DNA from: Ailanthus altissimus
Lineage: Eukaryota > Streptophyta > Magnoliopsida > Sapindales > Simaroubaceae
Assembly: GCA_946807835.1 (NCBI GenBank)
Contig: OX327694.1
Coordinates: 2,492,001-2,556,000 of the forward strand
Direction: 5' to 3'
DNA: 64,000 nucleotides
Both the position numbers and the translations under genes were made by a program. Below are positions 26,280-38,407 of the stretch, one piece after another (positions within the stretch are counted from its first letter, which is position 1; each line of letters begins with the position of its first letter). The notes under the pieces were generated by a model. It made no database searches. It was given only the letters and a program-made list of their open reading frames with translations, and was not told the DNA's origin.

Positions 26280-27560
26280 ATTATTTGACTTTTTATGTAT
26301 TTTATTATTATTCTTATAGGTTTGCAGTCAATAGAGCAAATAGGGTCGAAACTCTAATGAAAATAACCAAAAAATCAAATTGCTACAGTACCTACTACAG
26401 TATCTACTACAGTGCCCAGCATTGCAGCACCCAGAAATAAGCACCGCGATGCCCGAAACATTGTCTACATACTATAGTGCCCAGAATTCAGGCCGCGGAG
26501 ATGAATAGTATTTTTACTACAATAACTCGTGAACAGTAATCTTAATCTGACTTGTATTTAATGTTTAACCCTAATTTAAAGACATAAACCTATAATAGTA
26601 GAAGGTAAAAAAAAAATTCCTAATTAAGGGAAAAAAAAGAGAGGCAAAAACATAGAAAAAGATTTCACAATACAAAATCAAAGATCAAAACCAAAAACTA
26701 AAAAACCAAGATTAAGATTCAAGTTTCAAGTCAAAGAAAAGCGAGAAACACATCAAGGAGTTACTTTAATTAGTTTTTCTACTCTTTCTTTATCATTATA
26801 TTCTTGTTATTGTTGATCTTTATGAATTAGTTTGATACTTTTGATTTTATGATTGGCTAAATTATTGATCTATGGTTAGACTTTTGAATATAATATAGAT
26901 TTAGATTGTGTTAATTTTTAGTTTATAAATCTGATACATTCTATTGATTCATTCTATCTGAGTTTAATGCTTTCATTATACCTGATCAATATTTTGAATG
27001 ATTAAGGAACCATGACGAGCTCGACAGATGGATTCATGTGTTTAACCTAAGATAGTTCGATGCATGATTATAGGGTAACAACTATGAGTTCCATCTATGA
27101 TAGACATATACTTAGATGACATGTATGGTATAATTTAGACTTGATCTTAATAAATTACATTCTGATTTGATTACTATAGATTATAAGTAATTGTTAGAAT
27201 GTGTAATATAATCACTCAACCATCGACAAAGGCTTGTGATGAGATTAGTGTTTAAGCTAATCAATTGGTATTAAGAGATTAACTAAGAGGTTAATAAATC
27301 CAATAAAATACCAGGGGACAAGTCAAAACCCTAGATTATCTTTATTTGTGAATTCTATCATTTGCTTTTGTTTAATTTAATTGATAAAGTTAGATTAGTT
27401 AATTAAATTTCATATTGTGATTTCCTGAATAAAAATTAAGTAGTTATAATTTTAGTACTTGATTGAAAGAATTAGATCGTATAGTTCATGTGCGATCAAT
27501 ATTTGGACTTAAAATCCTATATTACTTGATACGATAGTGTAAGTTTGTGTTTAGCTACTA
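26280..27560 (+). mobile_element. Probable Athila-like Ty3/gypsy LTR fragment
   Basis: The 3' part carries phrases in the order seen in plant Athila/Tat-type LTRs: a block around aaaaccctagattatcttta (27327-27346), then T-rich DNA, then a segment near 27525-27555 resembling the LTR end that precedes the primer site. No internal coding region, partner LTR or target duplication is visible. The call rests on phrase similarity only, and the ends are approximate. Confidence 0.35.
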
Positions 27561-28856
27561 TAACACCAATCAGTAGTGACACGTGTCTTGATGTGAGTCC
27601 CATTAGATGAGTTTTCTAGGCTGAGTTATAGAGGTCCAAACATTAGACCTAAGCTTAATCTTGCTGAGGTAGCTCGTTTTGGTTGGTCTACTCATGTAGA
27701 GGTATAGGCTTGAGTGTTGGATTAAGCTCCTCTAAATGAGCTAAATGTCACTAAACTTCACCCCCAATACAACCAATAATTTTCGACGTTTATGTTGTAT
27801 TTAATTTAAAAAAGCTCAACTCAATCATAATAATCTTAAATAAATTATTAAAGAATTATTTTTAAAAAAAATAACATTTTTATCCCTTGAATTTGGCTTA
27901 ATACCCAACTTTGTTCCTATAATTTTAAATTATCTAATTTTGTCTCTCTTCATTAGTTATTTACCGTTTAAAAAATAAATAAATAAAATAATAACTTAAT
28001 AAGAAAATTAACACTCAAGATGTATTTCATAATCACATATTAAATAATTATTAATTACTAATAAAAAGCAGATTCAAAAAGACACATAACACAATATAAT
28101 AAATTTAACTATTTTATATTTATTTTAAAATTTTATGTTAAATTTATAATAAAAAATATATAAAATATTAATAATAAAAAAATATATTCACTTTATCACC
28201 TAATTCATTCTCTCTCATTAACTCCTCCTGTCGTTTATACCAGTCACATACTCACATTCTCCTTTCATTTTTCTAAAAACTTTATTAAGTGAATACTAAA
28301 ACTGAAATAGATATTAATGAACAAAAAATTGCCAACAACCAAAATTTTGACAACATACAACAAATTTCAATTCAAAGCTGCTGTAGCCTGTAAAAAAAAA
28401 AAAAAATATTCACACTTTGTCTTTCACTCTATCACCCAATTCATTCTCTCTCGTCAACTCTTTCATTACCACTCTTTTTTTTTTTTACTTAATTTTTTTA
28501 AAACTTTTTTAGTTATCAAACAATCAATAATGTTAAAATTAAATACCCATTTCTTATTTTAAATCTAATACCCATTAGCAAAATTAAATACCCATAACAA
28601 TTTTGCTGGATTAACTAAAGAAACCTGCCACATGCCTTAATGCTTAGAGATTTGAGAGAGAGAGAATGTATAATTGAGGAAGTCAAAGCCGAGCCTTAGG
28701 TTAGTAATGACATTGGGCTTATTTTAGTAGTGGCAATTTGTAGTTTGCAGAACTAAACAGTGCAAAGTTTGATCATCAATCACTTTCTTCTCTCTGCTTC
28801 AGCTTTCAAAATCTCTTTTGTTTAAGATCTTCTTTGTGTTTGTCATCAATCAGTAA
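27561..28856. other. AT-rich repeat-derived intergenic DNA
   Basis: It includes a block (27868-27975) whose reverse complement recurs at 30661-30775. It also has two similar pyrimidine-rich blocks (about 28190-28265 and 28405-28480) sharing phrases such as attcattctctctc. The frame at 28317-28562 runs through this low-complexity DNA and is not supported as a gene. Confidence 0.45.
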
Positions 28857-28865
28857 TAACTAATA

Positions 28866-30174
28866 GAAATTTTTTTTAAGTTGACTACTAATTTAATAAA
28901 AAAAAATATTTTAATTAAAATTAAATATTTAAAATTTTATTAATCAAATAGATGTTACGTTGATTATTTTACATTTATTATAATTTTAATAATTTTTTAA
29001 TTAATTATAAAAAAATATTATTTATAATGACAATAATAATTTTTAAAAAATAATAATATAATTAAATAATATAAATAATATAAATTATTTAATATTTTAT
29101 TTTTTATATAAATAAATTAAAAAAATAATATAAAAATAAGTGAAAATTAAAAACATAAAAGAAAAAAATGTTTGTTGGGCGCGCGCTCAGGCATGCACTT
29201 AACGAATATTTTGCTCGCTGGGCGCATCACTTGGCGCGCGCCCAGCAACTGGGCAAAAGCGCTAGCGCCCAGCAAAGCTTGGCAAGCCAAGCTTTGCTTT
29301 TATTTATTTATTAATTTAAATTAATTATATTTTAATTAATATATTAAAAAAGAAAATTAATAAATAATTAATTTTTATTTATTTATTTTATAAAAAATAA
29401 AAAGTTATTAAACTAAATAATTTATATTATTAAAATATAACTTTTTATTAAAATAATTAATACAACTTTTTATTAAATTAATAAAAAATTATATTTTAAT
29501 TATATAATATAAATTATTTAATAAAATAACTTTTTATTTTTTAAAATAATTTATATTATAAAATTAAAATATAATTTTTTTATTAATTTAATAAAAAGTT
29601 GAAATTAATTATTTTAATAAAAAGTTATATTTTAATAATATAAATTATTTTCTTGAATAATTTTTTATTTTTTATAAATTAATTAAAATAAATAAATATA
29701 AATAAATAAATTATTTTCTTTTTTAATATATTAATTAAAATATAATTAATTTAAATAAAATTTAAATTTAAATAAATAAAAGCAAAGCTTGGCTTGGGTG
29801 CGCGTCAAGTGATGCGCCTAACGCCTTTACTCAGTTGCTGGGTGCGCGCCAAGCGATGCGCCCAACGAGCAAAATGCTCGTTGAGGGCATGCCCAACCAG
29901 CATTTTTTTTTTATGTTTTTAATTTTCACTTATTTTTATATTAATTATTTTTAAAATATTAAATTATTTAAATTATTTAATTATATTATTATTTTTTAAA
30001 ACTATTATTGTCATTATAAATAATATTTTTTATAATTAATTAAAAAATTATTAAAATTGTAATAAGGGTAAAATAGTCAACGTAACATCTATTTGATTAA
30101 TAAAATTTAAAATATTTGACTTCAATCAAAAATTTTTTTTATATTAAATTAGTGGTCAACTTAAAAAATTTTCC
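28866..30174. mobile_element. Foldback (long terminal inverted repeat) element, Mutator-like
   Basis: The element is almost one perfect hairpin. The left arm starts at 28866 (gaaattttttttaagttgac) and the right arm, read as reverse complement from 30174, starts ggaaaattttttaagttgac. The arms stay complementary over about 600 bp each to a centre near 29520. The arms carry mirrored GC-rich cassettes (29170-29300 and 29780-29905) with repeated gcgcgc/cccagc motifs set in A/T DNA. The 9-mer taactaata lies immediately on both sides (28857-28865 and 30175-30183), a perfect target duplication of the length used by the Mutator superfamily. There is no transposase, so it is non-autonomous. Confidence 0.88.
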
Positions 30175-30315
30175 TAACTAATAACTAGCTGTCAAAAATA
30201 ATTTTTTCCGCAGAACTAATACTTGATGTTTTTACTTTCGTATCTTTGAAGCTTAATTTTAAATCTATTGTTTTATGTTTCTCAATCTAACAATTCTAAC
30301 TTGCTTTTTAATTGA

Positions 30316-30435
30316 GAGTATCAATCGAGTTGGCTGAGCTATTTCAAGCTCATATCTTCATTTGAGTTCGAATTCTCCCTCCACTCAAATGGTGCATGTA
30401 AGAATATATATGTATGTAATTCTTAAAAAAAAAAT
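30316..30435 (+). mobile_element. tRNA-derived SINE with 15-bp target duplication
   Basis: A body of about 120 bp holds an A-box-like segment (gagttggctgagct, 30328-30341), a B-box-like segment (gagttcgaattctcc) and an A-rich 3' end (ttcttaaaaaaaaaa). It is bracketed by ttgctttttaattga (30301-30315) and ttgccttttaattga (30436-30450), 15-mers that differ at one base. This is the standard layout of a plant tRNA-derived SINE inserted by LINE-type target-primed reverse transcription. Confidence 0.82.
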
Positions 30436-30450
30436 TTGCCTTTTAATTGA

Positions 30451-32150
30451 AGAAATAGAATTTAAAATTTGAATTGAAGAATAAGAAGAAAAATTTTATA
30501 TTAAAATTGGACCGAGTTTATCATGTGTACTTTTTTTTTTATCAATGATCAATCATTAATTAATATGTAAATATGACAAACACGGTCAAATAATAAATAA
30601 TTAATACATGAATTCTAATAAAGACAAAAATACCATTGTATGATAAGATGGATTTTTTCATCAGATTAAATAGTAAATGATTATTGGAGAGGGATAAAAT
30701 TGAATAATTTAAAATTATAGAGATAAAATTAGGTATTAAGCTAAATTTGATGGACAAAAATATCTTTTTTATTATTTTTATGGAATATTAAAGAGAGAAA
30801 ATTTAAACTACAAAAAAAAAAAAGAAATTTTAAATAAAGCTTTTGTCAGTTTACTAATGAACTAAATTGATTTATTATATTAATACAATCTATCTACTCA
30901 TTTCTATAGTGATATTTGAGATAAAATGGCCTCACATTTTAAATGTGAGATTTGATAACTTTGTATTTCAATAAACAATATAAAATTTAAAAAATAGTGG
31001 TAAAATCTATCCAACTTATAACACAAATAAACTATTTTTTTTTTGTTTTAAATTTTAAGATAAGCCGCTTATAATACATATAAAAATTAAATAAAAAAAT
31101 GCATTAATTTATTATCACTACTAGCAGTAGATTAAATAGAAAAAAAAGAACTTGTAATTGCATGATAGATGTGCACTTGAAAATTTTATTGAATATAAAT
31201 GGTCGAGTAAAAATTTAATCTGAACTTATATTTGTATTAACAATTTAGTGGTAAAAGGTTAACTAGTACATTATTATCTTTATTTTGGTGGATTTATCCC
31301 CTCCCTAATGTAAAAAAAAAAAAAAAAAAAGTAATCCCAACCCATAATAATTTTGAGTTTAAAAAAAAAAAACTCAACTTAATTCAATTTCACTTACAAC
31401 CCAAATTCGAATCATAGGATTTGAGTCGGAATAATCCGGTTCATTGGGTTGGCGGATTTTGTGTCCATCTCTATAAAAAAATGTCAAGCTTATTTTCCTT
31501 CTAGTAAAAAAACTGGTTTTGCGGTACTTGTGTTAACAAGTCTATTGATAAAAGGCTCCGATCTCAAATTCCTCCTCCCCTCCCCTGGTGTCAAAACAAA
31601 AAAGAAAACTGGTTCTGCCCTTAATGTGGTATAAATAGAACACCAGTAGTGATATCAAAGAACTTGTATGAAAAATTTACGCAGAATAGTTTCATGACAC
31701 TTCAAAGAAACTAAAGTTTGACAGAAAGAATAAAAATGATTATTGATGAGAAGTATGCAAAATTAACTTTAGCATAGCAGCTAAACAAATTTCAGGGAAA
31801 TAGGTTCAGTTTCTCAAAGAAGTAAAGCAAACTTATTGACCTGCACTGCTTTCTAACACCTGAAAAAGTCCTACTACAGTGATAGTTTACAGTCTTCTAA
31901 ATGAATGGAAATACTGAAAGTTAATAAAACAAGTTCTCAAAAGTGAGGCCAAGCATCCCTTTCATCAAAGGCAATCTTCCCATTTGTTGGGGGGAACTTG
32001 CCAGAGGTGGGATGGAGCCACTAATATAGCTGCAAAAGTAATAACTTAATTTGTTCAAATGAAATACTTTGAACTAATAATAACAGTTATGGGAATAACT
32101 AATGGATGACGAAGACACGCTTGAGCTTGTCGAAGAGTAAGGTCCACTGT
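30451..32150. other. AT-rich intergenic DNA running into the Rho-GDI 3' region
   Basis: It includes the block at 30661-30775, which is an inverted match to 27868-27975, and A-runs at 31312-31330 and 31361-31370. Composition becomes gene-like after about 31640, probably the 3' UTR and flank of the Rho-GDI gene. No separate coding gene is supported, including the frame at 31449-31634. Confidence 0.45.
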
Positions 32151-34695
32151 TCAAGTAGCTGCCCAGTCTCTGCGGATTTCAAAGGTATAGTTGATCTCCA
32201 AATAGCACTTGTTATCATCATCAAGAAACTGCAAGAGAGGAATTTTTTTTTTTTTTTTAAAGAAAACAATGAATAAATGGCTGTACCAAATATTACTAGA
32301 ATCAGAAAAACAAGAAGAAAATAAAACTGTCTTCACAAAGTATAACTATGTAACCTCAGCAGTTTGTTTGGAAACTTAAGCTAGTTAAATGTACAATGCA
32401 AAATCAATGCCCAAATTTGGAAAACTAACAACAGTATAAGTCTACATCAAGCAATAAGTATACAACTGAAATGGGAAAATGGTTCCGAACCCCGGGAGAA
32501 GTTATGTGAGATAAATGAATTGATGGGTCACTTGATCCATACAAAAATAACAGATAAGTAATGATAGATCTCATCTTCACAATCTGATGTATTTTCTACC
32601 TTGTTTCACATCCTCAGGCCAGCTTATTCAAATTGATCAAGCAAGTTTACATGTGGTACATTTGATTAGCAAGAAGCTTTAATTCAACAGTAAAATTTAT
32701 AGATCGTGTATAAATTAAGCAACTTCAATTTATTCTGCAAATGAGTCCTAAATTAAACCTTCATAAGGAAAGCAAAGGCCAGTCTGGAGGTTTGAAATGA
32801 TATGCATTCCTTTATATATGCAAGTGCTCAACAGACTACAGTTTCATCTATTACAATTTCTTAGTCGAAAAAGCATCTTATGAAATTGGGATAGGGGAGA
32901 GTTTTAATTGGATCTGAAGTACATCAAATTAATTATACCTTGAAGTTGCTTAACAGGTTGACATACATTGAACGAATAAAACATAGACATTTACTGATGA
33001 ATAAGACCTTATTTTTCTAACAAAACTTATAAAGAAAAATCAAACTGATTTGTAATAATACTCTTTAAAGAAGACAATAACTCAACCACCAGTTTTAGCT
33101 AACCTTAGATCTTGCAGAATATGATCCTCTAGCCAGTAAACCAGAAGGGGTTGTCTCCTCTGGCATTACATGAATGTAAGGCTCTGGCTGAGGACTAAAG
33201 GTTCCAAGCATCTCTTTTGCACTGTCAACTGAAAAAGAAAAAAACAAAAGTTGATTGATTGAGATTCCACAAATTTTTGCACAAGTTAGAGACTTGGAGC
33301 ACAGATGGTTTACCCCTGAGACCAGCTTTCCACACAGTGTTGGTGTATTTAAGGCCAGATACAATGTTGTTGCTGACTTCAAATGTGAATTTCAGGTTGT
33401 AAGGAGTACCTTCCTTCAATGTAAACCATGATCCCTTCGGATTTCCACCCTCTGGGACATTAAGAACAATGTCGTCTCTGCCAGGCGAAACGATTGACAG
33501 ACTAAGGATCTTCACTTCAGGTTCAAGAGTTTCTGCACCGAGGAAAAACCAAACTCACATTTAACGGATTCAGTGAGAAGAGGAAGATATAATTTAACTT
33601 ATTAAAAGAAATCATTAGGTGAGTTTTATTTCAAATGACTGCAATTCATATTGAAGTATCTCAATTAGAAGGGCGAAACTTGAGCCAGAATAGGTTGGTT
33701 ACAGAATCAACACAAGTGGTTGGTAATGTTCTCATCGTCTTGTACGAATTGATGAACATACACATCATCTAATGATTACTTCTTCTAAAATGCATTTTAC
33801 TGAATGAACAGATTTATCTAAACAAATCCTCTATATAGACTTTTTCGGTTTCAAAATGTTGACTCTCCATCTAATAAACAAGCAATTATATATTCTCCTT
33901 CAAATGTAAATCATTCAATTGCTCTGCAAAACCCAGTTTGAGGATATGCTGACGAAATCACAAAAATGAACATGCTTATGAAAATTGCTCAAGATGGCAG
34001 AAAGAGGCGGCTATTTCCAGGAATTAGGATCCAATGTTGGCAAACCGAAAAAAGAGATTAACATCATCTAGTACCTAATATCATAACTTGAATGAAGTTT
34101 TACCATTAAACATTAAGCAGCCTAATTCAAGACCAAGCCTTAAAATTTATCATAACTTTGATAATTTTTTTATCATAACAGCCTAATTCATAACTTGATA
34201 CAGATCAATAAAAATTTATCATCAAATTCAAGTACAAAGAAAGCCTTAAAATTACTTTTTACATCTTTTGCACCCTCGGAAAAACCATTGTTAATTAGTG
34301 CAAAACAAATTCTATCAAGATCACTAAACATTAATACCTCCAATGTTTTCAAAATCTACAGCTCCAAGAAGTTGCTCCTTCCACTTCCTCAGGCTCTCAT
34401 CATCCTGTGTACTCACGAAAGTCATCGACATAGAAAATACTACATTATTTTCCTTTTTTTAAAAAAAAAGAAAAAATCAAAAACAAACCTTATCCTTCTC
34501 AATATGTTCTTTAAGAGTGCACTGAGGACCCAACTGGATAGCGTTCTCCTTCTCATGATCATCATCTTCCTCGTCATCAGTTTCAGGCACGCATTTTCCT
34601 ATCTTCTCTACTGCAGTCTCATCTTTCTTCTCTTTAGGATGATGTTTCGTTTCACTACTCTCTCCTGTCTCCGCCTTGTTCTCACCCAACCCCAT
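32151..34695 (-). CDS. GDI1: Rho GDP-dissociation inhibitor (plant RhoGDI), 5 coding exons
   Basis: RhoGDI keeps prenylated ROP/RAC GTPases in the cytosol in the GDP form. Coding exons in transcript order: 34695-34489, 34404-34338, 33532-33314, 33228-33104, 32228-32151. Phases agree and total 696 nt or 231 residues, near the family length. The N-terminal acidic regulatory arm (about residues 1-75, ETDDEEDDDHEKEN) is followed by the immunoglobulin-like prenyl-binding domain with conserved GNPKGSWFTLKEG, NNIVSGLKYTNTVWKAG, AKEMLGTFSPQPEPY, PEETTPSGLLARGSYSAR and FLDDDNKCYLEINYTFEIRR. I chose ATG 34695 (MGLGENKAETG). The frame stays open upstream, through an ACG at 34734 that aligns with the initiator Met of Arabidopsis GDI1 and up to an ATG at 35058, so the true N-terminus is uncertain. 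Confidence 0.93.
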
Positions 34696-35690
34696 GTTAT
34701 TGGAACTTGACGCAGCTCCAACAGCCAAAGACGTCAACAATTCATCAACGCTCTGAACCCCCACCAAACACCCAAATACCAAAACCAATATGTTTGTTTG
34801 AGTTAAAACGAGTAATGATGAACGGAGGATCCTTTGCAAATGGCTTGAACAACACAGTGTATCAAAAAGGAGAGAAAGGAAAGGCAAGAGTTGTTTTTGC
34901 CCAAGAAAATTCCAACAACAGACAGAACAAAAGAGTGAAAAAGGACAAAACAGAAACTGGGTGTTTTCCTTTTTTGGCTGCTGGCTTTTGTTGCCACCTA
35001 GTTTTTTGCGGTGGGTTGTCGTTGAACTGTTGAATGTGTCAATGGAAAAGCCAAACAAACATGGAGAGAGATAGAGGTCAGTTAATGGTTAGTTTACTGG
35101 AAAATTTCCAAAGCTAAAAGAGAGAAAATGTCGTGCGGTGATCCGCAATATAAGAGAAAACGTGGAGGTCACTAACACATTTTTGTAACAGGATCCATGG
35201 AAACTAAGTCTAAGATTGTGTGGAATTTTAGGATGTTAGTTGTGTTTGTGCCCGTTTGACTCCCCATAAAGGGACTTGAAACGGGTTTTTGCGTACACGT
35301 AGATGGCGATTGGTTTGACAATTAGAGCTGGGTAAATAACATCCATATCCTTAATTTGTATTTGTTTTCAAGTAAGGAAATAGTTTTGTCCATTTGTATC
35401 AAATAAATCATTGACCCGTATGGAAATGACAAAAGGATACTCTTAATTATATCGAATTTTTACTGACATAATGTCTAACTTACTAGTTAATAATATTTAA
35501 GCCATTCTAATAGAATATTACGACGCATCAAAGATTTAACTGATTGATTTATTTACTTCTCTCTCACATATATTAGAGACGTTTGAATCTCACTGAAGAT
35601 GAGTTGTTGTTGTTTCTCACTTTAACTGGAGGTTGTAATTTGTAATTTAGCCTCAATATGTTGTAATTTAAGAGTGTCCCAATTATATAT
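34696..35690. other. Rho-GDI 5' leader and upstream intergenic DNA
   Basis: 34696-35058 on the minus strand is an in-frame open extension of the Rho-GDI first exon, more likely untranslated than coding because it is Cys/Phe/Leu-rich and without family similarity. I found no clear TATA box. 35100-35690 is intergenic with no gene. Confidence 0.4.
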
Positions 35691-35709
35691 ATATATATAT
35701 ATGTTAGTT

Positions 35710-36275
35710 GTTGACATGAAAATTTTTAAATTAACAAATTAAATTCATTTATTTATTGAGAACATTTTGGTAGGAATAAAAAAATAAAGATAGAGATAAA
35801 ACAGTAGAAATATATAGTGATTCAGCTTATTTTAGACTTATGTCTACTTTATCAAAATTTAGGCACACTCACATATATTATTGCTAAATTATTTACAATA
35901 GTATGAGACATCATAACCATTACAAAAAAGAAATAATTGGAGAATAAGAAATATAAAGAAGTTATATAGTGGGATCCCTCGGTAGAGAGAAAAATTGGCC
36001 TCTTTGATCTCTTGGAATATCCACTTTTATAATTGTGGTAGCGTAAGTCTATTAAGCATGTCATTAATTCCAATCAATTCTCATTAATTCTATGATTTAA
36101 TTTTTAATTTAAAGGACAATTATTTCCTCATTGATTTCGTGATTTTAAGGGATATAATTCATTAATTTAAGAGGTACATTATTTCTTAATTTGAGTGGGC
36201 TTCCTAAAAATAACGAGGACATTTTTTTAAGGGTAAAGGTTTGACCCGAAAATCAATGGGAATTAGTTGTCAGTA
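35710..36275. repeat. Direct repeat copy 1 (candidate LTR)
   Basis: This block of about 520 bp recurs in the same orientation at about 37130-37720 with clear but diverged similarity: gagaaca...ttgg, then ggacttatgtctactttatc, then gtgggatccct and ttataattgtggtag, in the same order and spacing. It may be the 5' LTR of a small non-autonomous element or one of two solo copies. The ends are approximate. Confidence 0.55.
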
Positions 36276-36477
36276 TTAATTTGTTGATATTAAAAATGTT
36301 ATTGTAATTTGGGTTAAAAGATTTACCCTAATATTTCAAGTTGGTCTTGGATTATTCAAGTTCTAATCTTGTGCTCGAGTTAAGTTCAATTAAATTTTTT
36401 TATGTGTTTGGGTCAATTTTGTATCTCAATCTTCAAGACTTCATAATTAGTCTTAAGGAACTTTAATATTAATTAGC

Positions 36478-36580
36478 ATTGACAAGACTTTACATAATCT
36501 TAAAAAGGCTTACATAGTATTAAAAAAGGTTTACATAACCTTAACAAGAGCTTACATAGCCTTAACAAGACCTTATAATT
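36478..36580. repeat. Short tandem repeat, about 22-bp unit
   Basis: The phrase cttacatag/ataa-cttaa-aag is repeated four to five times (acattaatctta-type units at 36490, 36511, 36533 and 36555). It lies between the two direct repeats. Confidence 0.6.
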
Positions 36581-37129
36581 ATCCTGCTAGTATCTACTTA
36601 AGATCTTCTTATTGAGTTGATTCTTTTACACAAAACCTTATAAGTTATGAGATTAGTACTCTCTTAAGATCTTTTTATGAAAGTCAATTTTTTATACAAA
36701 TTTTTTTTTTCTTGGGAGGAGGCAGTCTTGATAATTTTTTTCTTTTGCCTCTAGGTCTCTTTAGTTTGTGTGATTCTTTTTTATAATTTTTTTTACAATA
36801 AATACAATAGCCCAAATAACTTTTTGTTTTTCTTTTCTTTTACCCAATCAGCTTTTGTCTTCTTCCGAGGAACATGCAATAGCCTACATTCTCCTTTTTT
36901 TTTATGGCAAAGAATACTGATAGCTCGTTCCTTATTTTTGGTGACAAATATTATTCTGCCATGAAATTATTCAAAAATTCAATGAACTAATATATGAAAT
37001 GAATCAAAATTAAAAGAAATAATAAAATTTAGACATATTATTGTGAAATCAAATATTGGCACTTAAATCAAAATCAATGACTTATCGTTTTGTTGTTAAC
37101 CTTTATAATTTTTTATTACATTTTTCACA

Positions 37130-37725
37130 AATAATGTCAAATTATTGACTCAAAAATTTAGACGACACTTAAATCAACGAGTTAAATTTATTTGTTATTG
37201 AGAACACTTTAGTAAAAAAAAAAAGATAAAGAAAGAAAGAGATAAAATTATAAAATAATTCAACCTAATTCGGACTTATGTCTACTTTATCGAGATTTAA
37301 GTTCGCTCACTGACACTATCGATAAAATATTACAGTAGTATAAGGCACCATAATCACTACAAAGAAGAAATAATAAGGGAAATAAGAAATATAAAAGAAG
37401 TTACAAAGTGGGGATCCCTTTGTCGGGAGAAAAATTAGCTTCCTTGATCACTTAGAATATCTTTTGTTTATAATTGTGGTAGAGTGAATCCTATTAATCA
37501 TGTAATCAATTTTAATTAATTTTCATTAATCCCAATTAATTCTCAAAATCTCATGATTATATTCTAGTTTAAGGAACAATTATTTCTTAAAAAATTCTAT
37601 AATTTTTAGATTTAAAGAATGTATTTATTTTGTAATTTGACTAGACTTCTTAAAAGGGATGAGAACCCTCTATTTTAGGGTTAAGTTATGGCTTGACCTC
37701 AAAAGCTAGGGAACACTAATATTTT
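37130..37725. repeat. Direct repeat copy 2 (candidate LTR)
   Basis: This is the second copy of the 35710-36275 block, about 1.4 kb downstream in the same orientation. The roughly 850-bp interval between the copies has no coding capacity. If these are LTRs, the element is non-autonomous and old. No primer-binding site was identified. Confidence 0.55.
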
Positions 37726-38194
37726 ATTTAACAATGGTTTTAATTCTAAAAAATAAGTTAGAGACCCATTTGATATATAAAGAGAAAATATATCTTCATT
37801 TACAAAATTAAAAAAAAAAATAAAGGACCTTAATATGATTACCCCTTTCTTTATCATTCTTTTTATTTTTTTAATCGCCCATTCTAATTATGCTATATTT
37901 GGATTCGAACGATGTTGCCTCGAGATTACATTTTGGTGAAAGATGAAGATTGGAAATTTATGATAACCTTTTGGGTTCGTATTCGTACCATTACGTGTTT
38001 CTGTATTTATATACGTGCTTGCATTCTCTCCCATTTAGTCAATTAGTTATATCATTTGCCATTATACAAGTCAAGTCAAAACTTTGTAAATTTCAATGTC
38101 ACTACAAAGAAAATTGATTAGTCTTGCACGCTTTCTAGATTTACGATTGTCAAAGTCGGCTTATGATGGTATGACTACTAAATTTTATATTTAT

Positions 38195-38407
38195 GAGTTG
38201 CGTTATATTTATACAATTGGATATAAATTTTATATTTGAATTAATGTATTAATAGTTAATGATAATATTTTATTAAATAATTATTGATTTTTTTTATTTT
38301 GTATTACTATAAAAAATATATAATATAAATTAACAATAAATATATTACTTATCACGTTCATTAAAATATAAAATTTGTATCTCATTCAATTAAACATAAC
38401 ATTACCC
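38195..38407. mobile_element. MITE-like element with about 50-bp imperfect terminal inverted repeats
   Basis: The left end gagttgcgttatatttatac and the right end, read as reverse complement (gggtaatgttatgtttaatt), stay complementary over roughly 50 bp, including the shared phrase aaattttatattt. Both ends are flanked by tat. There is no coding capacity. The superfamily is not certain. Confidence 0.5.

Noticed and set aside
34195..34710. 171-codon plus-strand frame
   Set aside because: It is antisense to Rho-GDI exons 1 and 2 and the intron between them, and has no domain. The minus-strand gene explains the region.
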